From the NCBI RefSeq assembly GCF_005221325.1, contig NZ_CP039892.1, positions 6,849 to 70,848 of the forward strand: a stretch of DNA of 64,000 nucleotides, written 5' to 3'. Of the stretch, positions 8,261 through 16,143 are shown piece by piece (the stretch's first letter is position 1; every line of letters starts with the position of its first letter). This stretch comes from Agrobacterium tumefaciens (GTDB taxonomy: Bacteria > Pseudomonadota > Alphaproteobacteria > Rhizobiales > Rhizobiaceae). The notes below the pieces were generated by a model that worked only from the letters and a program-made list of their open reading frames with translations, was not told the DNA's origin and ran no database searches. The translations under genes were made by a program, and so were the position numbers.

Positions 8261-8467
8261 ATTACGTACAACCACCAAGGAGGAGGAGCCGGCGAACGCG
8301 GCCTTCGTAGCCCCGGCCGTCGCCTTTGCCTTCAACCGGCAAATCGCGATCCGACCGCCAGGGCGGATCTCCATCGCCGTCATGCTGCAGCGGTGGTGAG
8401 TACACATCAGGACATCTCCGGCCGGAAATGCAAAATAGCCTCAATGAGCGCCCCGCTTGCGGGGCGT
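8261..8467 (+). pseudogene. Decayed inverted duplicate of the 7904-8101 gene
   Basis: Positions 8261-8283 are the reverse complement of 8110-8132 with one mismatch, including the AAGGAGG leader. Downstream the copy keeps AACCGGCAAATCGCG and ATCTCCATCGCCGTCATGCT in the same order as the intact gene. Its 3' end (GGCCGGAAATGCAAAAT, GCCTCAATGA) and the following GC hairpin also match the 3' end and terminator of the original. The start codon and part of the middle are lost. It is clearly a non-functional inverted duplication of about 200-260 bp. Confidence 0.8.
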
Positions 8468-8476
8468 CTGTCTTGA

Positions 8477-8523
8477 GGGGGAAGGGGAGTTTGAGGGGAG
8501 GGGCCGAAGGGGGCTCCCCTCAT
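8477..8523. repeat. G-rich intergenic repeat, copy 2 (G-quadruplex motif)
   Basis: Runs GGGGG (8477-8481), GGGG (8484-8487), GGGG (8495-8498) and GGGG (8500-8503) with loops of 2, 7 and 1 bases satisfy the G-quadruplex pattern on the plus strand. A GGCTCCCCTC segment follows that can pair back. Same layout as 12737-12780. Confidence 0.65.
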
Positions 8524-8594
8524 GGCACTTGCTCGCCGCTCAACACGGCCGTGGATTGGCCTCGTTGAGTTCAAGAGACGAAAGGCAGCGCCGA

Positions 8595-9617
8595 TTAGCG
8601 CGATAGAAATCTCTTCAAGCTCCAGCCGGCCTTCAAAATGTAGGGCGGGAGAGCAAGCGAATAGTGCCCACAATCGACGTTCATGACGTGAGGTGACGTC
8701 CCGGCATCTTTAAGCTTTTGCAGGAAACTGCCTGACAGCTCGGGCAGGACCACCGTATCGCGCTTCGCAAGTACGACATGGAGGTCTAGGCTAGGCCGCG
8801 CCATGCGATCAGCAAAATTTTCCATGTTGAGCGGTGCCCATGCCCTCCTCAGATCACTTACCCCCATATGAGGGGCTAAGCTTTCGCGGATTGATCGGGT
8901 AGCGCGCCCAGTCCAGACCATGTCTGCGAGGCTCCCGGCCGTCAAAAACAGCGACGCTTTTGATACCGCGTGGTCGTGGGTCGCCACCAGTCCTGCGACC
9001 CAGGAACCGAGGCTCATACCGAGAACCGAGATCTTCCGATAACCCTGGCGTTCCAGCCAACGAATGATTTTTCGGCCATCCCAGACAGCTTGCCGTAGGG
9101 ATTGGAGCGTTCGACCGAGATTGGCGCTCAAAATATAATCGGCATAAAAAGATCCGGGTCTGCTGCGCTCAAAGTGGTAGGGCATAGCAACTTCAACCAC
9201 GGTTATGCCAAGCCTGGAGAAAATCTTGGCAATCTGGTCATTGCGAGTGGTCGCATTCCAGTGATGGAATATTACCATGGCCTGATTGAGCGATCCGCTT
9301 TCGGTGACCTTCGCCCAAACCGTGTTGTTTTCTTCTACATCCGTGGACAGGTCCGATGGAAATTTCAGCCATCCATTCTCGTACGCGAAGCCGTTTTCGC
9401 CTGCGCTCGGTGGCTCGAAAAACCGTGGATCTGCTACGGCCAGGTCGGCAAGCCGGCAAAAATCGTCGAACGTCGCGGCATGCTGCGCCTCTGGAAAGGC
9501 CAGCTCAGCACCGAGACCGAATGCCGTGTTCTTTTTGGCTTCGTCCCCGCGTCGGGCCCGGCGTTCGTCCCAACCATCAAGCCAACTATGATACACGTTG
9601 ATTGCTTCCAATGTCAT
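8595..9617 (-). CDS. rcgR: RcgR-type alpha/beta hydrolase (340 aa)
   Basis: The product is a soluble alpha/beta hydrolase with nucleophile elbow GMSLGSW and a C-terminal catalytic-type His in NVDCGHYSLALPPYI. The start at 9617 (MTLEAINVYHSW) gives a 32-bp overlap with the upstream membrane-protein gene, a sign of coupling; an earlier frame start at 9704 is unlikely. The pairing with an HTH-membrane protein matches rcgR/rcgA of rhizobial plasmids, which have been linked to conjugation control; database names call RcgR a putative quorum-lactone hydrolase. The fold is seen; the substrate is inference from recall. Confidence 0.7.
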   Translation of the reverse strand: MTLEAINVYHSWLDGWDERRARRGDEAKKNTAFGLGAELAFPEAQHAATFDDFCRLADLAVADPRFFEPPSAGENGFAYENGWLKFPSDLSTDVEENNTVWAKVTESGSLNQAMVIFHHWNATTRNDQIAKIFSRLGITVVEVAMPYHFERSRPGSFYADYILSANLGRTLQSLRQAVWDGRKIIRWLERQGYRKISVLGMSLGSWVAGLVATHDHAVSKASLFLTAGSLADMVWTGRATRSIRESLAPHMGVSDLRRAWAPLNMENFADRMARPSLDLHVVLAKRDTVVLPELSGSFLQKLKDAGTSPHVMNVDCGHYSLALPPYILKAGWSLKRFLSR

Positions 9618-11175
9618 TTTGCCGCCAGCGTCCAAACTCCGGATCAAAAAGGGCATATGTCGCCAGCAGCGTTGCGGAACACAAAAGGATCGTAAACCCG
9701 TCAAAAGCGTCGATTAGCAGGTATGTGACAAACAGCGCCACCACGACGGCCGTCATTCTCCAAAGGGGCAAGTGGAAGCGCTTTCCGAAACAAATGGAGC
9801 CATACAAGAATCCTACACAAGACGAGATGGCGACGAGCAGACTACTGAAATGGGTAGGCATTCTGTAGTTGAAGCCACTACCGTCATCGCCAGTCATAAT
9901 CAGAACTGATGACATGTCCTCAACGAACCAGGTCAGGATGTCCTCGCCGTTGGAAGCCAGGTAGGCACTTTGAGCCTTCATGCAGATTGCGACCAGAACT
10001 CCAAGAGCAGTGCAACGGAAAATTCCTTGCATCACCCTGAAAGTGACAGCGGCGGCCACTCGCTCGAAATCGTCAGCCCGCAGCTTGGTCGTGTCTTCAA
10101 TGGTCCGCAAGTCATGAAGGATCGTATGGAGCAGGATAAGCCCGGCGAACAGCAGGTAGAAGCAAATGCACATGTAAAGGTATGCAAGTCCCGAAAATAC
10201 GATGGACAGAGGGACAGAAACCACATCAGGGCGGATGATCGCCAAAGTGCCCCAGCTTGTCGCGTAGTCGTCGCCGCCGTTTAGCAGTGGTATCAGATTA
10301 ACTGCAATCCATTGGATAACACCCGCAAAGACCACGCATATGACGAGAACCGCCCAATACGAATAGGAATAGGCGGTTAGGTTGCGCGCCCAATCGCGTG
10401 CACTCTCCTTTTGGTCTATAGGTCCAGACAGCAGCAGGCGACCTTCGCCTTTCCAATAGATCACCAGCTCAGTCACGAGCGCGAAGAACACTGGCAACAG
10501 AACCATGAAAAGGAAGGTCCAGTTTGGCGCCCAAAGGAACCCAACTTGTTTAACGACCCCATCCGACCGGGCGTAGGTGACGCTGTGAATGCCCAAGATA
10601 TATGCCATGAAGCCGAGAGCGGAAGCGCCTGCAAAAACGGTCGCCGGTAAGTTCAAAGGCGACCCAGCCGTGAAAACCGTTTCAGAAAGCCTGCCAAGAC
10701 CGAACGAGCGTTTTTCCTCGGACCCTTCACCTTGCGCCGCGTATACGATTGGCCCGGGCTCAGCTTCGTCCCTTGTGAAGTCCGGAACGCGTTGGCGAGG
10801 ACCATCGGGCTTCTTAGAACCCCGACGTTTTGCGACCAACCGAGCTTGGGCGGCGGTAAGCTCCAGTTGCCACTCACTCGTCTCTAACGGATCGTCGCAC
10901 CCAAAAATCCTCGCCAGCCAGCGAATATTCGGCGCGCTAACGCCCTTGTCATTTTCTTGAAACCAAAGCTGAACCGTTCTCAGATCCACGCCTATACTGT
11001 TGGTGTCAATCTGCGAAATCGCCTCTGCCAGTAGCTCGGGAGTCCATGAACCCGAAGGGAACCCGCTACTGTCCAACGGCCGTCCTGCACCCGCAGCAGC
11101 CAGGTGCTTGAACAATTCCTTGAAATCCCGCCCATCCTTCGGAGGGGGAACAAAAAATTTCCCGTTTTTTTCCAA
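9586..11175 (-). CDS. rcgA: RcgA-type HTH/membrane protein, putative transporter (529 aa)
   Basis: Starts with TTG at 11175, since no ATG lies in a suitable place. Residues about 25-105 resemble a helix-turn-helix domain (ISQIDTNSIGVDLRTVQLWF), followed by a basic linker and then seven or more hydrophobic segments from about residue 175 to 515. This layout (cytoplasmic DNA-binding-like head on a polytopic membrane protein) is what is annotated as RcgA family putative transporter in rhizobia. It is co-transcribed with the hydrolase gene that overlaps its 3' end. The gene is divergent from 11292-11669, with about 115 bp between. Confidence 0.65.
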   Translation of the reverse strand: MEKNGKFFVPPPKDGRDFKELFKHLAAAGAGRPLDSSGFPSGSWTPELLAEAISQIDTNSIGVDLRTVQLWFQENDKGVSAPNIRWLARIFGCDDPLETSEWQLELTAAQARLVAKRRGSKKPDGPRQRVPDFTRDEAEPGPIVYAAQGEGSEEKRSFGLGRLSETVFTAGSPLNLPATVFAGASALGFMAYILGIHSVTYARSDGVVKQVGFLWAPNWTFLFMVLLPVFFALVTELVIYWKGEGRLLLSGPIDQKESARDWARNLTAYSYSYWAVLVICVVFAGVIQWIAVNLIPLLNGGDDYATSWGTLAIIRPDVVSVPLSIVFSGLAYLYMCICFYLLFAGLILLHTILHDLRTIEDTTKLRADDFERVAAAVTFRVMQGIFRCTALGVLVAICMKAQSAYLASNGEDILTWFVEDMSSVLIMTGDDGSGFNYRMPTHFSSLLVAISSCVGFLYGSICFGKRFHLPLWRMTAVVVALFVTYLLIDAFDGFTILLCSATLLATYALFDPEFGRWRQNDIGSNQRVS

Positions 11176-11291
11176 CGGCTTGCAAGCTCTGATTTCGTTT
11201 CGTTTCGTTGGGTTTCGTATCCTATCGTGCCTTCAATCACAAGCAATGCTCTACCCGTGCCCGCAACTTGAACGGTGAGGCATTTCTAATC

Positions 11292-11669
11292 ATGATGTAT
11301 TCTTCGTCATCTAGTTCGCAGTCATCCCGCGACTGCACTCCCAGTATTTTCGATCACGAGCTTTCGCAAAACGCCAACCTGAGTGAAATGATCGAGCATC
11401 ATATTGCCGCGCTCCGTGCGATCGCAGACGCTGCTCGCCGGATGAACAAAGGCGGAGTGATCGGAAGCGATCTGATAACAATTTCCCGGAAGGAAGCAGC
11501 CACAAGGCTGGCGATAATCAATTATAGCCCCACGTGCGACGAAGAAGAAAACGATAAGCTGACCTACATGGCAGCCTACATCATTGCGACCGGCAAAGCC
11601 CTGACAGACCCGGAAATGAGTTCTGTTCTGGACGGATCTCGGGAGCGGAGGACCGGCCTATCTTCCTAG
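11292..11669 (+). CDS. Small plasmid protein, paralogue of 42882-43211 (125 aa)
   Basis: ATG at 11292 (followed by a second ATG) is chosen over an upstream frame start at 11208 because the N terminus then becomes a Ser-rich tail of normal length. The C-terminal part TRLAIINYSPTCDEEENDKL and TYMAAYIIATGKALTDPEM aligns with ARLSIVLHEPSDRAEQDRKL and EYLAAFILSTRGPLDPMEM in the protein at 42882-43211. These two therefore form a small unnamed family on this plasmid. It is divergent from rcgA. Function unknown. Confidence 0.65.
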   Translation: MMYSSSSSSQSSRDCTPSIFDHELSQNANLSEMIEHHIAALRAIADAARRMNKGGVIGSDLITISRKEAATRLAIINYSPTCDEEENDKLTYMAAYIIATGKALTDPEMSSVLDGSRERRTGLSS

Positions 11670-11743
11670 TAGGCCATGCTCTTCCAATTCGGAGGTTGCC
11701 GGCACGCTGGTGTGCCGCTGGATGCGGCACGCAAGAGATCTCG

Positions 11744-12178
11744 TTACCAGCCTAGATCAGTCTCTACGAAATCATTGCCCTTATAGGCAATCTTGAGCCG
11801 ATAGGCGCGGGCGCAAGCATAGGTGAAGCAATCGCCCAAATTGAGCTTTGCGGGATGATTGACGATCTTGCCGAACTGCTGAGCCGCATCGAGCGCCTTG
11901 GATCCAACATCGCCAGTTATCATCGCTTCCTTGGCCTCCAGGTCAGAAGTGAACTGATCGACCATCTGGCGGGCCTTCGCTAGCATTTCAGGGGTTGCGG
12001 GCTTGTCGCGGCCTATGGCCTCCGCCATGCGCCGCGTCAGCGCCATAGCCGCCTCCATGCGAACCACTGCCGATACGTAGAATGCGCCTTCGTGCTGATC
12101 GAGCCTGTCCATCAGCTCGCCGGCGTCTTCTTCCTCGGCAAGAATGGCGACGATGACAGATGCATCAATGAACAGCAT
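11744..12178 (-). CDS. vapC: VapC-type PIN-domain toxin (144 aa)
   Basis: PIN-domain ribonuclease of a type II toxin-antitoxin pair. The sequence starts MLFIDASVIVAILAEEEDAG with the first catalytic Asp in FIDAS; further acidic residues are in VVRMEAAMAL (Glu) and LNLGDCFTYACA (Asp), the usual PIN set, and the length is normal. The ATG at 12178 overlaps the stop of the antitoxin gene by one base (TGATG), so the start is firm. Antitoxin first, toxin second, with autoregulatory palindromes ahead of the pair. Confidence 0.9.
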   Translation of the reverse strand: MLFIDASVIVAILAEEEDAGELMDRLDQHEGAFYVSAVVRMEAAMALTRRMAEAIGRDKPATPEMLAKARQMVDQFTSDLEAKEAMITGDVGSKALDAAQQFGKIVNHPAKLNLGDCFTYACARAYRLKIAYKGNDFVETDLGW

Positions 12179-12423
12179 CAGTCTTCGCCCCACATTTCGT
12201 CGGTCTCGCGCTTATGGTCGCCGGGCGCGAACGGTCCCGCAGCGCGGGCCAACTCAAGCGATTTCGATAGACGTTCGCGAATAGGCCGATTGACCTTCCG
12301 AAGCGCGATCTCGCGCCGCAGCGCCATCTTCACCGCGTCGGTCTTCGTCGTTTTCGTCAAGGTGACTAGCTCGGCCGTAAGCTTGTCCACCTCTGGATCT
12401 TTGATGAAAAGTGCCATGTCCAT
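12178..12423 (-). CDS. vapB: VapB-type antitoxin (81 aa)
   Basis: The product starts MDMALFIKDPEVDKLTAELV, the ribbon-helix-helix-like start typical of VapB/PSK antitoxins that pair with rhizobial VapC, and continues TKTDAVKMALRREIALRK; the C-terminal part is charged and would wrap the toxin. ATG at 12423 has GAAGGAT just upstream, which lies inside the palindromic operator, so binding of the antitoxin would also hide the ribosome site. An ATG two codons later is an alternative start. The toxin gene follows at once. Confidence 0.85.
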   Translation of the reverse strand: MDMALFIKDPEVDKLTAELVTLTKTTKTDAVKMALRREIALRKVNRPIRERLSKSLELARAAGPFAPGDHKRETDEMWGED

Positions 12424-12463
12424 ATATCCTTCGAAGGATATAAATATATCCCAGAAAGGATAT
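12424..12463 (-). promoter_or_regulatory. vapBC operator, two palindromes
   Basis: ATATCCTTCGAAGGATAT at 12424-12441 is a perfect palindrome; ATATCCCAGAAAGGATAT at 12446-12463 has the same arms. Centres are 22 bp apart, two helical turns, as expected for cooperative VapBC binding. Confidence 0.85.
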
Positions 12464-12481
12464 CCAATCAATGATCGGGGG

Positions 12482-12715
12482 TTATGCGGCGTCGTATTTG
12501 TTGCCTTCACCGGCCATGAGCCAAGCCGGATTGACGTCATGAATCTCGTGCAATCTGCGAAGAAAAGCAAACGGCATTTCTGCCGCGCCGTCTTCATAGG
12601 ACGCGTAGGATTCCGGCGACACGCTGAGCATCATCGCAAAGCCGGTTATAGATTGTCCGGATTCGGCCCGCACGTTAGCAAGCCGGGACCCCATCTGTTC
12701 GGTAGTGCTTTTCAT
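12482..12715 (-). CDS. Small XRE-type helix-turn-helix regulator (77 aa)
   Basis: ATG at 12715 follows AGAAGGAAAAAGGC. The product carries a Cro/CI-like helix-turn-helix (MGSRLANVRAESGQSITGFA, then SPESYASYEDGAAEMP) that nearly fills it. A G-quadruplex-type repeat lies in its 5' region. It lies upstream of vapBC on the same strand, but the operators between them suggest separate control. Confidence 0.75.
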   Translation of the reverse strand: MKSTTEQMGSRLANVRAESGQSITGFAMMLSVSPESYASYEDGAAEMPFAFLRRLHEIHDVNPAWLMAGEGNKYDAA

Positions 12716-12736
12716 GCCTTTTTCCTTCTCTCGGGT

Positions 12737-12780
12737 GGGAGGGGAGTTTCGAGGGGAGGGGAAAGGGCTCCCCTCGTCCG
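12737..12780. repeat. G-rich intergenic repeat, copy 3 (G-quadruplex motif)
   Basis: GGG, GGGG, GGGG and GGGG runs between 12737 and 12761 are separated by loops of 1, 8 and 1 bases, followed by GGGCTCCCCTC. It shares AGTTTCGAGGGGAGGGG with the 8477 copy apart from one base, and sits in the leader of the HTH gene. Confidence 0.6.
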
Positions 12781-12818
12781 AACCTGGGCCGCTCGATGCG
12801 GCTCGGGGTCGGCGCCCC

Positions 12819-13085
12819 TCAATTGATCGGCGCGGATCTCGTTGCCATCTTTGAGAACGCCCGCGCTATCGTGTGAAAGTCCTCTTCGTAGAGCGTTAGA
12901 CGCTTATCGGTGTTGAGATGCACTGCGTCTGCCAAGTCCATTTCCTCGGCCTTGTCTGCTCCCTTCAGCGTCACGATAGCGCGGCCCTTCTGAGGTCGAT
13001 CAGGATCAGCGGAGCATTCGAAATAGGTTTGAATGTCGTCCATGACATATCCAAACCCTTCAAGGGATTTTGGTTTATCGGTCAC
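12819..13085 (-). CDS. Small hypothetical protein (88 aa)
   Basis: The product starts MTDKPKSLEGFGYVMDDIQT and contains CSADPDRPQKGRAIVTLKGA. No known domain is recognised. It is the most downstream member of a same-strand series of plasmid genes from 15786 to 12482. Confidence 0.6.
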   Translation of the reverse strand: MTDKPKSLEGFGYVMDDIQTYFECSADPDRPQKGRAIVTLKGADKAEEMDLADAVHLNTDKRLTLYEEDFHTIARAFSKMATRSAPIN

Positions 13086-13158
13086 TGATCGTCTCTTTCC
13101 AAAAAGTTAGGGCCAGTTTCGAGAAACCGGCCCTTCAGGACAAGCATAAAATCGATAG

Positions 13159-13464
13159 TTAGCGAACCAAGCCCAGCCGCTCGCCAACGCTCGGCGGCGT
13201 CGGCGTTCCGGCCTCCTTGGTCATGGCGACGATGGTTTCATGGCTCAAGCCGGAAACCTCGTAACCCTTGGCGCGGGCCGTCTCTATGAGGATTTCGAGG
13301 CTTGGATATTCTTCCAAGAAACCGCCCAACCAAAGGGCGCTTTCGTCGGTTTCCTCGTCTGGAAACGCCGTGAGGAAAAATGATCGCAATGGCGGATCAT
13401 ATCCGATAACGGCGTTTTCGTCGGTCTTGCTACTGCTTTTTACGGTGACGGTGTGACGGCTCAA
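13159..13464 (-). CDS. Small hypothetical protein (101 aa), TTG start
   Basis: The open frame extends far upstream over another gene, but a TTG at 13464 preceded by AGAGGAACGACA lies just after the 13511-13846 gene and gives MSRHTVTVKSSSKTDENAVI. The C-terminal part ILIETARAKGYEVSGLSHET is a helical segment. I chose TTG because it has the only ribosome site in the gap. Function unknown. Confidence 0.6.
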   Translation of the reverse strand: MSRHTVTVKSSSKTDENAVIGYDPPLRSFFLTAFPDEETDESALWLGGFLEEYPSLEILIETARAKGYEVSGLSHETIVAMTKEAGTPTPPSVGERLGLVR

Positions 13465-13510
13465 TGTCGTTCCTCTCGATAACAGGGCCGCGCTTGGCGC
13501 GGCCCTCGGT

Positions 13511-13846
13511 TCACTTGAACAGCGGCATTGTCCGCTTTTTGGTGAGGTCGGCCCGGGCGGCTTCGAACTCGTAACCGTCCCAATCTTCCCAAGCTTCCCA
13601 CCCTTTCGGGGTCGCGATCCCGTACCAGACGCGCACCCGTACCTTATCCCCTTCGAGATTTTCGACAATCTCGACGGTATGGGTCCCGCCCAATCCGGAC
13701 GGGATATCGTAAACCTCGACGCTGCGACCGGTGGAACGTCCCGGCGCTGGCTTGCCTTCGCAGGTGTCGCATAGGTCTTCGCCTCGCGCCCCCTTCTCGC
13801 TTTCCCAAAAGCTGCCGCCGCAGCGCATGCAAATGGATTGCACCAT
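13511..13846 (-). CDS. Zinc-ribbon protein of unknown function (111 aa)
   Basis: ATG at 13846 has AGGAGG seven bases upstream, so it is preferred over a frame start at 13906. The N terminus has CMRCGG and, 18 residues later, CDTCEG, a four-cysteine zinc site; the rest is rich in beta-forming residues (KVRVRVWYGIATPKGWEAWE). It probably binds nucleic acid or a protein partner, which is inference. It lies 10 bp after the 13857-14306 gene. Confidence 0.7.
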   Translation of the reverse strand: MVQSICMRCGGSFWESEKGARGEDLCDTCEGKPAPGRSTGRSVEVYDIPSGLGGTHTVEIVENLEGDKVRVRVWYGIATPKGWEAWEDWDGYEFEAARADLTKKRTMPLFK

Positions 13847-13856
13847 GGTCGGCCTC

Positions 13857-14306
13857 CTAGAACCGGAAATGAGTGAACAGGCCTTGATTGGCGCGGTGGC
13901 TGGCAAGCGCGTATGCGCAAGCCTGAGCCAGAAAATCCGCCTCCGGCTCTATCGGCATCCGCTTTGACCGCTCAATGATATCGGCGGTCAAGTCCTCGTC
14001 GCTGGTGCCAACATGCATATTTCCGACGATCCAGCGGAGCTGCGCGACAGGAATGCGCTCGTCATATCTGACGGGCAGGACGGAAACCGTACCCTTGCGG
14101 GTGCTGGCGGCGTCACCGGCCTCCTTGGCTTCCTTCTCGGTCGGGAAATAGGCTTTCACGTGCTGGCGGCGCTGCGCGTCCGCTGCACTCATGAATGCGC
14201 GTTCCTGTCCCTCGACGACATAGAGCGACCAATCGGCGGCATTGCCGCCGAATGCCGGGTCTTTGTCCCCCCAAAATTCCATGACGGTGAAAATCTGCTC
14301 GGTCAT
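13857..14306 (-). CDS. Hypothetical plasmid protein (149 aa)
   Basis: ATG at 14306 follows GAGAGGTTTTGAC. The product starts MTEQIFTVMEFWGDKDPAFG and contains an RRQHVKAYFPTEKEAKEAGD segment. No family recognised. It is flanked closely on both sides by genes of the same strand and is probably in one transcription unit with them. Confidence 0.65.
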   Translation of the reverse strand: MTEQIFTVMEFWGDKDPAFGGNAADWSLYVVEGQERAFMSAADAQRRQHVKAYFPTEKEAKEAGDAASTRKGTVSVLPVRYDERIPVAQLRWIVGNMHVGTSDEDLTADIIERSKRMPIEPEADFLAQACAYALASHRANQGLFTHFRF

Positions 14307-14333
14307 GTCAAAACCTCTCGATGATGGGAAGGG

Positions 14334-15341
14334 TCAGGCCGCAGCAGGTGCGGCGCCGGTTTTGGAAAGGACGGTTTTCGCGGCGTATCGGCCCGCCTCG
14401 TTCAGATGGCGTTGCCATACGCCTTGCGATGGCGACCAGCGGAAGCCATGCCCTTTCAAGATGCGGCGGGTTTCCTCGTCCGGCTTGCCGGGGAACACCA
14501 GTTGGATGCGTGCAGCCTCGGCGTTTTCCTTCACCTCGACCTTACCCGCCCCCGTTTCCACTTCGCTGGAACGGTCGCCGCGTTCCTTCATCTTGGACAG
14601 GTGAGAAAGCCGCTTTTGCATGCGCCGCAACTCGGCGCGGGTGTTGGTCGTGTCGAAAGAACGGCGGCGCTGCCAAGAGGTCAACGCGACGCCGCGAACA
14701 GCCCGCGCCTCGTCCATTCCGGTTTTTGCCATGACTTCAGCCAGAATTTCCGCCTCAGTCGCTCCCTTCTTTTCCATCCGGCGAATTATCACGTTCGCGG
14801 CCTTCATCCGGTCTATGGAAAGGGCCAGGGCCTCAATTCGCGATGCGATGCGCTGCAATGCCTCGGGGTCGCCGGATCGTATCGGTTCGCCGTCCGCACC
14901 ATGCGGATAGGCTTTCCGCCGTACCGACTTGCGGGCGCTCTCAATGTGGGCGCTGATATCGGAATAACGGACGTCCGAAACCTTCATCCGCTTTTCGTTG
15001 CGAGCAACGGGAAAGCGGGCGGGGCCGGTAATCATCCAATTGGCGCAACGGCTCTCCGCTGCCCAATATTTGCGGGTCAGGGCAATATGCCGTGCAGCGA
15101 ACGTGCCGATTTCCTCGCCGGGAATGAAGTTTGGAGCCTCGGCCCAAAGCTCCATGACGAACCGGCCGAAATCATTCAACCGCTCGGCCAGTGCTTCGAT
15201 TTCCCGCAAGGCGCGGCGCTCTGGTGTGTGGGTCAACCAACTGAAATTGTGCTCGATACCCTTCGCCGCGATTTCCGCGACGAAGGTATCAGCAACAGCT
15301 GAGAAAACGCCGTCTTCGACAACTGCAAACGTGGGGCGCAT
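14334..15341 (-). CDS. Plasmid protein with C-terminal GFRWS/WQR domain (335 aa)
   Basis: ATG at 15341 lies one base after the stop of the preceding gene (TGATATG); an in-frame start at 15737 would overlap that gene wholly. The middle is strongly helical and charged, with RRMQKRLSHLSKMKERGDRS near residue 245. The end reads ILKGHGFRWSPSQGVWQRHL, a short fold recurring at the C terminus of large plasmid and phage proteins (some fused to methyltransferase or DUF3560-type domains). A role in plasmid establishment is possible but not shown. Confidence 0.7.
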   Translation of the reverse strand: MRPTFAVVEDGVFSAVADTFVAEIAAKGIEHNFSWLTHTPERRALREIEALAERLNDFGRFVMELWAEAPNFIPGEEIGTFAARHIALTRKYWAAESRCANWMITGPARFPVARNEKRMKVSDVRYSDISAHIESARKSVRRKAYPHGADGEPIRSGDPEALQRIASRIEALALSIDRMKAANVIIRRMEKKGATEAEILAEVMAKTGMDEARAVRGVALTSWQRRRSFDTTNTRAELRRMQKRLSHLSKMKERGDRSSEVETGAGKVEVKENAEAARIQLVFPGKPDEETRRILKGHGFRWSPSQGVWQRHLNEAGRYAAKTVLSKTGAAPAAA

Positions 15342-15342
15342 A

Positions 15343-15786
15343 TCAGTTCCCCCGCTTGATAACGGTCGGCGTGTGGCGCTCGATCCGGGTTTGCATGCCG
15401 ACCAGCGCACCGGCCAGAATAAGACCTGCTGCGGCGTTATCGTCCATGTCGGCAAACACCGGATCAAGGACCGGCTTGCAGCATTGGAAAGCCATTGCGG
15501 CATCTTCCAAGCTGATTTGAGGAGCGGCGAAGTCCGCGCCCATAAGCACGATCTTTCCGGCCAGCGGCTGCGGGTAACGTTTGAAAATGGAAAATTCAGT
15601 GAGGCCGTCGCGCAAACCTTCCTCGTCAGTGACAAGGCTATGGAATGTGTCGAACGGGATAACCTGCACCAGTTCGCAGCCAATGAGCGTATAGGTCTGA
15701 GCGAACGCGCTGCGCGCCTCGATCTCGACGGCCTCAATAGTCGCGGCCTTGGGGTCCAGCAGATAAACGGTTGCGGTTTTGGTCAT
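15343..15786 (-). CDS. Hypothetical plasmid protein (147 aa)
   Basis: The product starts MTKTATVYLLDPKAATIEAV and is a soluble alpha/beta protein; no domain recognised. ATG at 15786 follows GAGAAAGGGCTAGACT. It is the first gene of the minus-strand series and is coupled to 14334-15341. Confidence 0.65.
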   Translation of the reverse strand: MTKTATVYLLDPKAATIEAVEIEARSAFAQTYTLIGCELVQVIPFDTFHSLVTDEEGLRDGLTEFSIFKRYPQPLAGKIVLMGADFAAPQISLEDAAMAFQCCKPVLDPVFADMDDNAAAGLILAGALVGMQTRIERHTPTVIKRGN

Positions 15787-16143
15787 AGTCTAGCCCTTTC
15801 TCGGTTCAGCGAAGCGGTTTTCTCGTGCCCGTCGCGGGCAGGAGCCCCGCTCCTGCTCCCGAGTTCGCGCGGAGCAGCGGGAGAGAGGGTGGCAAGGGAA
15901 CAAAAACGGAGGGGGTTCACCCGCCCGAGGCGCAGCCGAAGGGGCGGCGCAAAGCGCCGATCCTGCACGAAGGAAGGACGGGGAGACCGTTTTTTTCCCT
16001 TGTGAGGGAGAGACGGGCAGCGTCCTCTTTCCCTCAACCAGACAGATGGAGAGACGCCATAGGCGTCACCGTTATTCTATTCTTAGCCCGATTGCGCCGC
16101 GCCAGCGGGCGTTCTAAGCATCGATCAGCTGGAGGACATTTCT
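15787..16143. other. Intergenic region with GC-rich stem-loops
   Basis: No gene is seen. It holds GC-rich inverted repeats (CCCGTCGCGGGC and GGAGCCCCGCTCC around 15828-15852) and must contain the promoters of the divergent genes 15786 (minus) and 16144 (plus). Confidence 0.45.
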
